The notes: a model not told the origin generated them from the letters alone. DNA of 12,928 nucleotides from Chloroflexota bacterium (GCA_021812905.1 JAKAMM010000022.1:1-12928), one strand, 5' to 3'; positions 5,105 to 12,793 are shown, counted from the first letter of the stretch. Made by a program: numbers and translations.

Positions 5105-6211
5105 ATGGATCAAAAACGCTACTGGGTTGGATTTAATCTCGCGCGCGGGATCGGGGCAGTTCGTCTGCAGGCCCTGATCCAATATTTTGGCGACGCTGAG
5201 TCTGCATGGCAGGGTTCGCCGGATGAATTGCGCGCCGCAGGATTGGGACCGAAGGTTGTTGAGCGTTTTCTCGAAATTCGTAAATCTGTTGATCTTGATA
5301 AACTGTGGGATAAGATCGCCGCGCAAGACATTCAGATCCTGACGTGGAGCGATGAGAATTATCCGCCGCGCTTGAAAGAGATCGAACAGCCGCCGCCCGT
5401 TTTATATGTGCGCGGTGATATATTGACCGAAGACCATTTCGCAGTGGCGATTGTCGGCACGCGTAAAGTCACACCTTATGGGCGTCAGGTCACGGAAGAG
5501 TTATCCGCATTTCTGGCGGCGAATGGAATCACGGTGGTCAGCGGTCTGGCGCGCGGTGTGGACGCGGTGGCGCATTCAGCGGCGTTGAAAGCCGGCGGGC
5601 GAACGGTAGCTGTTTTGGGGTCCGGTGTGGATCGTTTTTATCCGCCTGAGAATCGCGCATTGGCCGAGCAAATGATGTCGCGCGGCGCAGTCGTCAGCGA
5701 TTATCCGGTTGGTACTGCGCCGGAGAGCGGTAATTTCCCGCCGCGTAATCGAATTATTTCCGGCTTGTCCATGGCGGTGGTGGTGATCGAAGCAGGCGAG
5801 ACCAGCGGCGCTCTGATCACGGCTGAGTTTGCAGCCGAGCAAGGACGTGAAGTTTTTGCTGTGCCGGGTAGTATACTTGCGCCGCAAAGCAAGGGTACGA
5901 ACAAGTTGATACAAAATGGCGCCTTGCCTTTGCTTACACCGCAGGATATTATGCAAGCCCTGAACCTGACGCGCGTGGGCGAACAAAAAGCCGCCCGTAA
6001 GATTTTGCCCGCCGACGCGGTCGAAGCGCAACTGTTGAATTTGCTGAACAATGATCCTATCCACGTGGATGAAATTCGCAATCAGACTGGTTTGCCCGTC
6101 GAGAAAGTTTCCGCGGCTCTGGTAATGATGGAACTCAAAGGCATGGTGCGTCAGGTGGGCGGGATGCATTATGTTGCAGTTCGTGAGGTACAATCTGGCT
6201 ACTCGATTTGA
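5105..6211 (+). CDS. dprA: DNA-processing protein DprA
   Basis: The 368-residue protein has an N-terminal helix-hairpin-helix/SAM-like segment (about 8-60, GIGAVRLQALIQYFGD). The Rossmann-fold core follows (about 80-290), with VAIVGTRKVTPYG, SGLARGVDAVAHSAAL, VLGSGVDRFYPPEN and FPPRNRIISGLS. A winged-helix domain ends the protein (about 303-358, DPIHVDEIRNQTGLP). DprA loads RecA on incoming single-stranded DNA during natural transformation. It is also widely kept in species not known to be competent. No other competence gene is in view. Length and motifs are complete. The long open frame antisense to its centre is a shadow. Confidence 0.96.
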   Translation: MDQKRYWVGFNLARGIGAVRLQALIQYFGDAESAWQGSPDELRAAGLGPKVVERFLEIRKSVDLDKLWDKIAAQDIQILTWSDENYPPRLKEIEQPPPVLYVRGDILTEDHFAVAIVGTRKVTPYGRQVTEELSAFLAANGITVVSGLARGVDAVAHSAALKAGGRTVAVLGSGVDRFYPPENRALAEQMMSRGAVVSDYPVGTAPESGNFPPRNRIISGLSMAVVVIEAGETSGALITAEFAAEQGREVFAVPGSILAPQSKGTNKLIQNGALPLLTPQDIMQALNLTRVGEQKAARKILPADAVEAQLLNLLNNDPIHVDEIRNQTGLPVEKVSAALVMMELKGMVRQVGGMHYVAVREVQSGYSI

Positions 6212-6243
6212 TCGGGAACACGACATTTTTTTCAAAGGTTGAC

Positions 6244-7335
6244 ATGAACGAGCATACCTATGCAGTCATCATGGCTGGCGGAGGCGGGACGCGTTTATGG
6301 CCTGTCTCGCGAAAGAACAGTCCCAAACAACTTTTGCCTTTGCTCGGCGAAGAGACGTTGTTTCAGAGCACAGTCAACAGGTTGACGGATATGTTTCCGT
6401 CGGAACGCATTCTGGTGGTGACGGTGGCGGAGCAGGCGAGTGAGATGCAAAAGCAGGTGCCGTCCATTCCGCTTGAAAATTATTTGATCGAACCTGCGCC
6501 GCGCGGCACAGCTTCTGTTGTTGGTTTGGCCGCGGCGATTTTGAAAAAACGCGATCCCGAAGCTGTGATGGCGATCCTGCCGTCGGATCATTTTATTCGC
6601 AACCGTGACTTGTTCCATTACTTGTTGCGAACAGCTTTTAATATCGCCAGCCAGAATTATCTGGTGACTCTTGGGATCACGCCATTGCATCCGTCTACGG
6701 CGTACGGTTATATTCAGCAGGGCGAGTCGCTGGATGGCGATTTCATGTACCCGGCTTATAAAGTGCGGCGTTTCAAGGAAAAACCGGACGAAAAAACCGC
6801 CCAGGAGTTTTTACGGTCGGGGGATCATTCCTGGAACAGCGGCATGTTCGTCTGGCGGGCAGACGCGATCCTGGCTGAGATCAATAAGCAGATGCCCGTG
6901 CTTGCCGATACTCTGAATAAGATTTCCGCAACATGGGACACGCCCAATCGGGATGAAACGTTGAAGGCATTGTGGCACGACCTGAAAGTCGAGACGGTTG
7001 ATTATGCCGTCATGGAAAAGGCCGAGCGTGTGGCGGTATTGCCTGCCGGCGGGCTGGGCTGGAGCGATGTCGGCGCGTGGGATAGTCTGTTTGATGTGTT
7101 GTTTCCTGATATGCACGGCAACGTTGCGGTAAACTCTCAGCACCTTGCGCTGGAAACGCGGAACACATTGTTGTATGGGAAAAACCCGGAGCGCCTAATC
7201 GTCACTATTGGTCTTGACGATATGGTGATTGTGGATGTGGACGATGTACTTCTCGTCTGCAAAGTGGATCAGGCACAAAAAGTACGCGAAGTAGTGGAAC
7301 ATTTGAAGAAACATCGTCAAGAGAATTATCTTTAG
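6244..7335 (+). CDS. manC: Mannose-1-phosphate guanylyltransferase
   Basis: This enzyme makes GDP-mannose from GTP and mannose 1-phosphate for glycan and polysaccharide synthesis. The 363-residue protein shows the nucleotidyltransferase signature AGGGGTRLWPVSRKNSPKQL (11-30), ILPSDH with the metal-binding Asp near 115, FKEKP (177-181), WNSGMFVW (197-204), TVDYAVMEK (251-259) and GWSDVGAWD (272-280). The short form without an isomerase domain is complete. I chose ATG 6244 because AAAGG lies before it and family homology starts there. A TTG at 6208 overlapping the dprA stop would add 12 unconserved residues. A TACAAT at 6188-6193, within the end of dprA, might be a -10 element. The symbol manC is by family resemblance. 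Confidence 0.93.
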   Translation: MNEHTYAVIMAGGGGTRLWPVSRKNSPKQLLPLLGEETLFQSTVNRLTDMFPSERILVVTVAEQASEMQKQVPSIPLENYLIEPAPRGTASVVGLAAAILKKRDPEAVMAILPSDHFIRNRDLFHYLLRTAFNIASQNYLVTLGITPLHPSTAYGYIQQGESLDGDFMYPAYKVRRFKEKPDEKTAQEFLRSGDHSWNSGMFVWRADAILAEINKQMPVLADTLNKISATWDTPNRDETLKALWHDLKVETVDYAVMEKAERVAVLPAGGLGWSDVGAWDSLFDVLFPDMHGNVAVNSQHLALETRNTLLYGKNPERLIVTIGLDDMVIVDVDDVLLVCKVDQAQKVREVVEHLKKHRQENYL

Positions 7336-7341
7336 AAATTC

Positions 7342-7388
7342 CCTCACTTGTAAAAACCTTCGTTGTGGAAAACAGAAGGTGGGTGAGG
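7342..7388 (+). promoter_or_regulatory. Imperfect stem-loop in the topA leader, next to the ribosome-binding site
   Basis: CCTCAC (7342-7347) pairs with GTGAGG (7383-7388), and inside it ACCTTC (7356-7361) pairs with GAAGGT (7375-7380), with an asymmetric internal loop. The outer 3' arm abuts the purine-rich GGAGCGGAG that probably serves topA. Folding could therefore hide part of the initiation region, or the structure could end transcription from the upstream gene, although no T-tract follows. Confidence 0.5.
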
Positions 7389-7400
7389 AGCGGAGAATAA

Positions 7401-9710
7401 ATGGAAGCGTATTGCATGAAGTGCAAGTCCAAGCGTGAAATGAAAGATCCTGTGGCCGCGTTCAATGCCAGGGGTTCTGCGGTGACGCTTGGAACTTGCC
7501 CGGTCTGTGGAACAAAACTTTATCGCATGGGCAAAACGCCTGCCCATGATGGAATGGCGCCGCCTGAAAAGCCTGTCAAAGTGGAGAAGCGCGATGGAAA
7601 GCTGGTGATCGTCGAATCTCCGGCCAAGGCCAAAACGGTGGGACGTTTTCTCGGCAAAGGCTACACGGTCAGGGCCTCGGTGGGACACGTGCGCGATCTG
7701 CTGCGTTCACAACTTTCTGTGGATGTGGAGAATAATTTCGAGCCAAAGTATCGCGTTCCCAATGAGAAGAAAGAAGTCGTTAAAGAGCTCAAGAAGCTGG
7801 CGAAGACTGCCAATGAAATCTATCTCGCAACCGACCCCGACCGCGAAGGCGAATCCATTTCGTGGCATTTGGTCGAGGCTGCGGAGATCGAACCGGCGCG
7901 GGCCAAACGTGTGGTCTTTCATGAAATCACCGAACCTGCCATCAAGGAGGCTTTTTCGCATCCACGCAGCATTAACATGGACCTGGTCAATGCCCAGCAG
8001 GCGCGGCGCGTGCTGGATCGCCTTGTCGGTTACAGCATCAGCCCGATTCTGTGGGAGAAGGTGCGAAGCCGCCTCTCGGCCGGACGCGTTCAATCGGTGG
8101 CGCTCCGTATCATTGTCGAGAGGGAACGGGAGATCGAAGAATTTATCCCGGTCGAATATTGGACGATTGGCGCTGAGTTCAAACCCGAAGGGCTCAAGTC
8201 CACCTTTATCACCAAGCTGGCGCGGATCGATGACAAAGAACCGGAATTGCCGGATGAGGCAGCGGTCAAACCGATTTTGGCGGACTTGGAAACTGCCGCG
8301 TTCGTAATCACAAAAGTCAAACGCGGCGAACGTCGACGCAAACCCTCGGCGCCGTTCACGACTTCGACTCTGCAACAGGAGGCTTCACGCAAACTCGGCT
8401 TCACGGCCAAGCGCACGATGGCCCTGGCGCAGGGACTCTACGAAGGCCAGGATGTGGGCGAGGGCGGCGCAACCGGTTTGATCACTTACATGCGTACCGA
8501 CTCGACCAATGTATCAGAGATCGCGCAGAAAGACGCGCGCGATTATGTTTCAGGAAAGTATGGCGCGGCTTATTTACCCGCTGAGCCGCCGCAATATAAA
8601 ACAAAATCCATGGGTGCGCAGGAAGCGCACGAAGCCATTCGTCCAACTTCCGTGCCGCGTGAACCGGAAAAGGTCAAGGCGTTTCTTGAGCCGGCCATGT
8701 TTAAACTTTATAACTTGATCTGGCAGCGTTTCGTTGCTTCGCAAATGGAAGCTGCAGTGTACGATACATTGCAGGTTGAGGTTACTGGAAAAACATCGGC
8801 GCACGAATATTTGTTACGTGCTTCAGGTTCGGCAGTGAAATTTGCCGGCTTTTTAGTGGTTTATGAAGAAGCCAGGAATGAAGATATAAAATCAGAAGAC
8901 GACGACAACGTTCGCATTCCGGCTGGCGTGGCTGAGGGTCAGAAGCAGCATTTGGTTCATCTGATCCCGGAACAGCATTTCACGCAACCGCCGCCGCGCT
9001 TCTCTGAAGCATCACTTGTGCAGATACTTGAAGAGAACGGCATCGGACGTCCGTCCACGTACGCACCGACCATTTCAACCATCCAGCAGCGCGGTTACGT
9101 GGAGCGCATGGATCGCCGCCTCATGCCGACTGAAATCGGCGTACACGTCAACGATTTGATGGTGCAATATTTCCCCGAAGTTGTGGACGTCAGCTTCACG
9201 GCTCACATGGAAGATGATCTTGATAAAGTCGCTTCGGGTGAAATGCTCTGGACGGCTGCGATGCGCGAATTTTATGGGCCGTTCTCCGAGAAGGTGCAAA
9301 AGGCCCAGGCCGAGATGCCCGTTACAAGGTCTGGCCCGGAGCCGATTGGCAGAGCCTGCCCGGAGTGCGGCAAGGAGCTTGTCATTCGCTACGGACGCTT
9401 CGGTAAATTTATATCCTGTTCAGGTTTCCCCGAATGCCGTTATACTGAACCGTGGCTTGAGAAGATTGGCGTAACCTGCCCGAAAGACGGCGGCGAACTG
9501 GTCGAGCGCAAGACGCGCAAAGGCCGCACGTTTTTTGGATGCATTAATTATCCGAATTGCGAATTCACATCTTGGAAGAGACCGCTGGCACAACCGTGTC
9601 CAAAATGTCAGGGCTTGCTGGTGATTGCCAGCAAACGCGAAGCGCAATGCACCAATTGCCAAGAGAGTTTCCTGTTGGAAGAGATCGTTCCAGAATCCGC
9701 AGTGGAATAA
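7401..9710 (+). CDS. topA: DNA topoisomerase I (type IA) with N-terminal DUF5679-like zinc module
   Basis: This enzyme relaxes negatively supercoiled DNA by single-strand passage. The 769-residue protein starts with a small zinc module (about 1-45) with C5/C8 and C33/C36 (YCMKCKSKREMKDP, GTCPVCGTKLY), resembling DUF5679. A TOPRIM domain follows (about 67-175) with KLVIVESPAKAKTVGRFLG and TDPDREGE (144-151). The catalytic tyrosine is Y363 in GLITYMRTDSTN. The C-terminus has three zinc ribbons: C653/C656/C673/C679; a degenerate one with C693, C714 and C720 but CPKD in place of CPxC; and C733/C736/C750/C753. The N-terminal module is an addition to the usual layout. The ATG follows CGGAG and fits the module. 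The large antisense open frame is a shadow. Confidence 0.96.
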   Translation: MEAYCMKCKSKREMKDPVAAFNARGSAVTLGTCPVCGTKLYRMGKTPAHDGMAPPEKPVKVEKRDGKLVIVESPAKAKTVGRFLGKGYTVRASVGHVRDLLRSQLSVDVENNFEPKYRVPNEKKEVVKELKKLAKTANEIYLATDPDREGESISWHLVEAAEIEPARAKRVVFHEITEPAIKEAFSHPRSINMDLVNAQQARRVLDRLVGYSISPILWEKVRSRLSAGRVQSVALRIIVEREREIEEFIPVEYWTIGAEFKPEGLKSTFITKLARIDDKEPELPDEAAVKPILADLETAAFVITKVKRGERRRKPSAPFTTSTLQQEASRKLGFTAKRTMALAQGLYEGQDVGEGGATGLITYMRTDSTNVSEIAQKDARDYVSGKYGAAYLPAEPPQYKTKSMGAQEAHEAIRPTSVPREPEKVKAFLEPAMFKLYNLIWQRFVASQMEAAVYDTLQVEVTGKTSAHEYLLRASGSAVKFAGFLVVYEEARNEDIKSEDDDNVRIPAGVAEGQKQHLVHLIPEQHFTQPPPRFSEASLVQILEENGIGRPSTYAPTISTIQQRGYVERMDRRLMPTEIGVHVNDLMVQYFPEVVDVSFTAHMEDDLDKVASGEMLWTAAMREFYGPFSEKVQKAQAEMPVTRSGPEPIGRACPECGKELVIRYGRFGKFISCSGFPECRYTEPWLEKIGVTCPKDGGELVERKTRKGRTFFGCINYPNCEFTSWKRPLAQPCPKCQGLLVIASKREAQCTNCQESFLLEEIVPESAVE

Positions 9711-9717
9711 AAAAGGT

Positions 9718-9768
9718 TTTGTAGTTTCGCCGGGATTCAGTATAATCAGGTCAGATAAACCGAAGGAG
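9718..9768 (+). promoter_or_regulatory. Promoter and ribosome-binding site for the membrane protein gene at 9774
   Basis: A consensus TATAAT is at 9741-9746. A weak -35 TTTGTA (9718-9723) lies 17 bases upstream of it. GAAGGAG (9762-9768) precedes the ATG by 5 bases. The gene is thus probably transcribed on its own after topA. Confidence 0.6.
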
Positions 9769-9773
9769 CGCTC

Positions 9774-10793
9774 ATGACTTCTCTGCTTGATATCCTAAAA
9801 AAACCTGTGGTTGTGGCTGTATTGGCCGTGCTGGGCGGGCTTGTACTTGGCTTGATCTGGGCCTGGGGAGTTCAGCCTGCGATGGTCACAAATACGACGC
9901 CGGAGGTCATGCGCGCCGACTTGCAGGAAGATTACATGCGCATGATGATTGACTCCTTCCGCGTCAATCGGGACCCGAATCTGGCTTCCCAACGATGGAA
10001 CGATCTCGGCCCTGCAGCCGCTCCGATGTTCACTTTGGTTCAGAAGAATCCGAATGGGATCGATCCGGCGGTCATTGATGCTTTCGGCCAGGTTATTAAG
10101 ACTGTCAAGGGGCCGGATGCGCTTGTGCCGTCCGGGCCGATATCATCCATGCCCCCTGCGAGTAGCACATTCACTGGCTCAATGATTTTGTATGGGGCGA
10201 TTGCGGTGATCCTGCTGGTAGCTGCCGTGGCCGCTTTCATCTTCATGAGACGTTTGCTTGGCAAGCGTTCAAGCGGCGGAGTTACGCCGACCATGCAAAT
10301 GGTTGAGATCAACAAGGAAGCCGCCAAGAACCAGACCAACTTCGAGTCGATGGGCGTGGCGCCGCCCATCACGCAGAACATGACGACCTATCTGCTCGGC
10401 GATGATCTGTATGATGAATCGTTCAGCATTGACATGCCGAATGGCGATTTTCTCGGCGAATATGGCGTAGGCGTTTCTGAGAGCATTGGCGTGGGTGACC
10501 AAAAGAAGGTCACTGCCCTGGAAATCTGGCTCTTCGATAAAAACGATATCAAGACTGCCACAAAAGTTCTGATGAGCGCACATGCCTTTGTCGACGCAGG
10601 CATCCGCGCCCGGCTTGAAGCGAAAGGCGAACTGATTCAAGTCGAGCCGCAGAAGCAGGTGATGCTTGAGACGGAGACCTTGCAATTATTGGCGACCGTT
10701 GTCGATCTGCAATATGGGAACGGCTCCATGCCCGATAAAAGTTACTTTGAGCGTTTGACTTTGGAACTGGCCATCTGGCCGAAAACAAATTAA
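9774..10793 (+). CDS. Two-helix membrane protein of unknown function
   Basis: I do not recognise a characterised family for this 339-residue protein. It has a membrane helix near the N-terminus (about 11-33) and a region of about 100 residues (34-133) likely outside the cytoplasm, with a predicted helical part (RADLQEDYMRMMIDSFRVN). A Pro/Ser linker and a second helix follow (about 134-158), then a basic stop (MRRLLGKR). The C-terminal domain of about 175 residues is soluble and presumably cytosolic. That domain contains MTTYLLGDDLYDESFSIDMP, EIWLFDKNDIKTATKVLMSA and LELAIWPKTN, and looks mixed alpha/beta. It has its own promoter and terminator. No signal-peptide cleavage site, catalytic motif or cysteine is obvious. 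I believe similar proteins occur in Anaerolineae, but I cannot check this. Confidence 0.85.
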   Translation: MTSLLDILKKPVVVAVLAVLGGLVLGLIWAWGVQPAMVTNTTPEVMRADLQEDYMRMMIDSFRVNRDPNLASQRWNDLGPAAAPMFTLVQKNPNGIDPAVIDAFGQVIKTVKGPDALVPSGPISSMPPASSTFTGSMILYGAIAVILLVAAVAAFIFMRRLLGKRSSGGVTPTMQMVEINKEAAKNQTNFESMGVAPPITQNMTTYLLGDDLYDESFSIDMPNGDFLGEYGVGVSESIGVGDQKKVTALEIWLFDKNDIKTATKVLMSAHAFVDAGIRARLEAKGELIQVEPQKQVMLETETLQLLATVVDLQYGNGSMPDKSYFERLTLELAIWPKTN

Positions 10794-10804
10794 GTTGGAT
10801 AAAT

Positions 10805-10836
10805 AAAACGGGCTGGCAAATTTGCCAACCCGTTTT
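10805..10836. terminator. Bidirectional intrinsic terminator
   Basis: AAAACGGG-C-TGGCAAA (10805-10820) faces TTTGCCA-A-CCCGTTTT (10821-10836): a long stem with a single mismatch, flanked by A-run and T-run on both strands. It lies between the convergent genes at 9774 and greA, so it can end transcripts from both sides. Confidence 0.88.
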
Positions 10837-10873
10837 CATTTCCTGTCCATTTTTTCGCAGAGTGCGGCGGTGC

Positions 10874-11338
10874 TTATTCGATCTTTAGGATCTTGAGTTT
10901 GATTCTGCCCCCCGGTGTTTCCGCTTCAACCATGTCCCCGATCTTGTGATCCATTAGGGCCCGGCCGATGGGCGACTCGTTGGAAATCCGCCCGTTGCGT
11001 GGGTCGGCTTCGCGCGCGCCGACAACGTGATAGGTCTCAGGCGAGAAACTTCCTTCCTGGATCGTCACGTAGTTGCCAACGCTGACAACCGTGCGGTCAA
11101 CGTTCTTTTCAATGGTTACCACGTTGCGCAGCAGAAACTCGATTTCCTGGATGCGGCCTTCGAGAAAGCCCTGATCTTCCTTGGTTTTGTGATAATCGGC
11201 GTTCTCTGAAAGATCGCCCATTTGAATGGCAGAACGCAGGCGCACAGAAATTTCCTGGCGTCGGGGACCTTTCAGTTCTTCAAGCTCGGCTTTGAGTTTG
11301 GCTTCGCCTTCGGGGGTTAGGTAAGTGGGTTCAGACAT
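10874..11338 (-). CDS. greA: Transcription elongation factor GreA
   Basis: The 154-residue protein has an N-terminal coiled coil (about 8-75) with the acidic tip MGDLSENADYHKTKEDQ, where D42, E45 and D48 are visible. The C-terminal FKBP-like domain (about 80-154) has SPIGRALMDHKIGDMVEAET. It rescues backtracked RNA polymerase by stimulating transcript cleavage in the secondary channel. Length and motifs are standard. It lies 9 bases after dgt on the same strand, and its AGGA ribosome-binding site overlaps the dgt stop codon, so the two are almost certainly co-transcribed. It ends before the shared terminator. Confidence 0.97.
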   Translation of the reverse strand: MSEPTYLTPEGEAKLKAELEELKGPRRQEISVRLRSAIQMGDLSENADYHKTKEDQGFLEGRIQEIEFLLRNVVTIEKNVDRTVVSVGNYVTIQEGSFSPETYHVVGAREADPRNGRISNESPIGRALMDHKIGDMVEAETPGGRIKLKILKIE

Positions 11339-11347
11339 ATTACATTC

Positions 11348-12499
11348 CTAAGGTTTTTCTGATGGATTGAACAACTTCTGATGTTCTTCGATCGCGAAGC
11401 GATCGGTCATTCCGGCAATGTAGTCGCATATTGTACGCTCCAGCCCGCGTTTGTCAATGAAAATTTGTGCCGTATCGGGCAGGATGGCCGGCTCGGCCTT
11501 GTAGGCGTTGAACAAATCTGAGATCACGCGCTCGGCTTTGACAGCCATGCGCACCACGCGATAGTGGCTGTACATATTCTTGTACAGAAAATCCTTCAGC
11601 TCGCGGTTGCGGCGCTGGACATCCTCGCTGTAGCCAATAACATTTGTTTTCATCTTCTGCAGATCAAGCGCAGATTTTGCGCCGCTGTCCTTCAAGCGTC
11701 TATCCGTTGATTCGATCATATCCGTGACCATCATGCCAACCAGTTGGCGGATCATGCGATGGCGTTCGAGGTCGTCGAGCGTTGGCCCAACCCACTTGAA
11801 GGTTTCGCGCAGGATTTCCCATAAAGCGATGCCATCCAGCATTTGGGGTGTGATCATGCTGGAGCGAAGACCATCATCCAGATCATGGGTGGTGTATGCC
11901 ATTTCATCTGCAACATTGCAGATCTGCGTTTCAAGATTGCCGCGCAGACTTGGATCGTAATCGTGCGCATCGGAAATATCATATTCCGATTCGTGCTTGA
12001 CCATGCCTTCGCGCACTTCCCATGCCAAGTTTAGGCCGGGGAATTCGGGGTAACGTTGTTCGAGTTCGGTGACGATACGAAGCGACTGTTTGTTGTGGTC
12101 GAAGCCGCCGAAGTCTTTCATCAGGCGGGACAAAGCGACTTCGCCGGAGTGGCCGAAGGGTGAGTGGCCGAGATCGTGTGCGAGACAAATAGTCTCAACC
12201 AGGTCTTCGTTGCCGCCCAGGGCGCGCGCCAGGGTGCGTCCGATCTGCGTGACCTCGAGCGTGTGGGTCAGGCGGGTGCGGAAGTAATCGCCTTCAAAAT
12301 TTATGAAGACCTGCGTCTTGTATTCGAGTCGGCGGAAGGCTGTGGTATGGATGATACGGTCGCGGTCGCGTTGGAAGGCTGTGCGGTATTCAGGCTCCTG
12401 GTCGAGATAAGCGCGGCCCTTGCTGTCCCTGCTGCGCACGCCGTAAGGAGCCAGCGCTTTGTCTTCCAACTCTTCCAGTTTTTGGCGGTCGAAAAACAT
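11348..12499 (-). CDS. dgt: Deoxyguanosinetriphosphate triphosphohydrolase-like protein (HD superfamily)
   Basis: The 383-residue protein has the dGTPase layout: TTAFRRLEYKTQVF (52-65), TRLTHTLEVTQIGRTLARAL with metal ligand H79, the HD pair H108-D109 in LAHDLGHSPFGHSGE, HNKQSLRI (135-142), and the final metal Asp D198 in NVADEMAYTTHDLDDG. Family members hydrolyse dNTPs to nucleosides and triphosphate. Short forms of this size may prefer other dNTPs or need dNTP activation, so the substrate is not certain. An AAAGG site precedes the ATG. It heads the dgt-greA pair. A small inverted-repeat element and a tRNA-Leu gene lie directly upstream. Confidence 0.95.
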   Translation of the reverse strand: MFFDRQKLEELEDKALAPYGVRSRDSKGRAYLDQEPEYRTAFQRDRDRIIHTTAFRRLEYKTQVFINFEGDYFRTRLTHTLEVTQIGRTLARALGGNEDLVETICLAHDLGHSPFGHSGEVALSRLMKDFGGFDHNKQSLRIVTELEQRYPEFPGLNLAWEVREGMVKHESEYDISDAHDYDPSLRGNLETQICNVADEMAYTTHDLDDGLRSSMITPQMLDGIALWEILRETFKWVGPTLDDLERHRMIRQLVGMMVTDMIESTDRRLKDSGAKSALDLQKMKTNVIGYSEDVQRRNRELKDFLYKNMYSHYRVVRMAVKAERVISDLFNAYKAEPAILPDTAQIFIDKRGLERTICDYIAGMTDRFAIEEHQKLFNPSEKP

Positions 12500-12519
12500 G
12501 GTTGACCTTTCTAAGCATT

Positions 12520-12591
12520 ACGTCATTGCGAATGAAGCCATCTCGGTTCGAAAGAGACTGCCACGCCACCTGCGGTGGCTCGCAATGACGT
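12520..12591. repeat. 72-bp inverted-repeat element, short relative of the element at 1754
   Basis: The ends ACGTCATTGCGA (12520-12531) and TCGCAATGACGT (12580-12591) are perfect 12-base inverted repeats and share the core GTCATTGCGA with the 137-bp element. Inside, GCCACC (12565-12570) pairs with GGTGGC (12574-12579). It fills the space between tRNA-Leu and dgt, ending 20 bases from the dgt start codon. Confidence 0.82.
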
Positions 12592-12598
12592 TGACTTG

Positions 12599-12682
12599 TG
12601 GGGCGAGAGGGGGTCGAACCCTCAAGGTATTTCTACCGGCGGATTTTAAGTCCGCTGCGTCTGCCGATTCCGCCATCGCCCC
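12599..12682 (-). tRNA. tRNA-Leu, anticodon UAA
   Basis: On the minus strand the acceptor stem GGGGCGA/TCGCCCC is perfect. The D arm has GCGGAATCGGCAGACGC. The anticodon arm is GCGGA-CTTAAAA-TCCGC, giving anticodon UAA. A long variable arm GGTA-GAAA-TACC marks it as class II, as expected for Leu. The T arm is GAGGG-TTCGACC-CCCTC. The discriminator base is A and the 3' CCA is not encoded. Length is 84 bases. Confidence 0.97.
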
Positions 12683-12692
12683 GGAGAAGCCA

Positions 12693-12720
12693 ATTGTAAC
12701 GCAGGACGCACTATCGTCAA
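12693..12720 (-). promoter_or_regulatory. Promoter of tRNA-Leu
   Basis: On the minus strand TTGACG (12715-12720) is separated by 16 bases from TACAAT (12693-12698), which lies 10 bases before the mature tRNA 5' end. Both hexamers match sigma-70-type consensus at five of six positions. No terminator is seen between the tRNA and dgt, so this promoter may also feed dgt-greA. Confidence 0.75.
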
Positions 12721-12793
12721 GGCGGGGATGCGCGGATTTGGAAAAAATTGTTTTGACGGGAGCCGCTTCGAGGTCCGGGTCGGAAGCGTAGAC

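Noticed and set aside
5576..6235. Minus-strand open frame of 219 codons inside dprA
   Set aside because: Antisense to conserved DprA motifs, His/Arg-rich composition typical of a reverse-frame shadow, no ribosome-binding site.
7707..8375. Minus-strand open frame of 222 codons inside topA
   Set aside because: Antisense to the TOPRIM region; no family resemblance and coding constraint is fully explained by TopA.
12764..12788. Stem CGCTTC/GAAGCG after the partial membrane protein gene, as a terminator
   Set aside because: The stem is only six pairs plus a bulged extension and the nearest T-run is about 16 bases away, so a terminator is not supported.
12459..12791. Plus-strand open frame of 110 codons over the tRNA and repeat
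   Set aside because: It runs through the tRNA-Leu gene and the inverted-repeat element, so it is chance coding.
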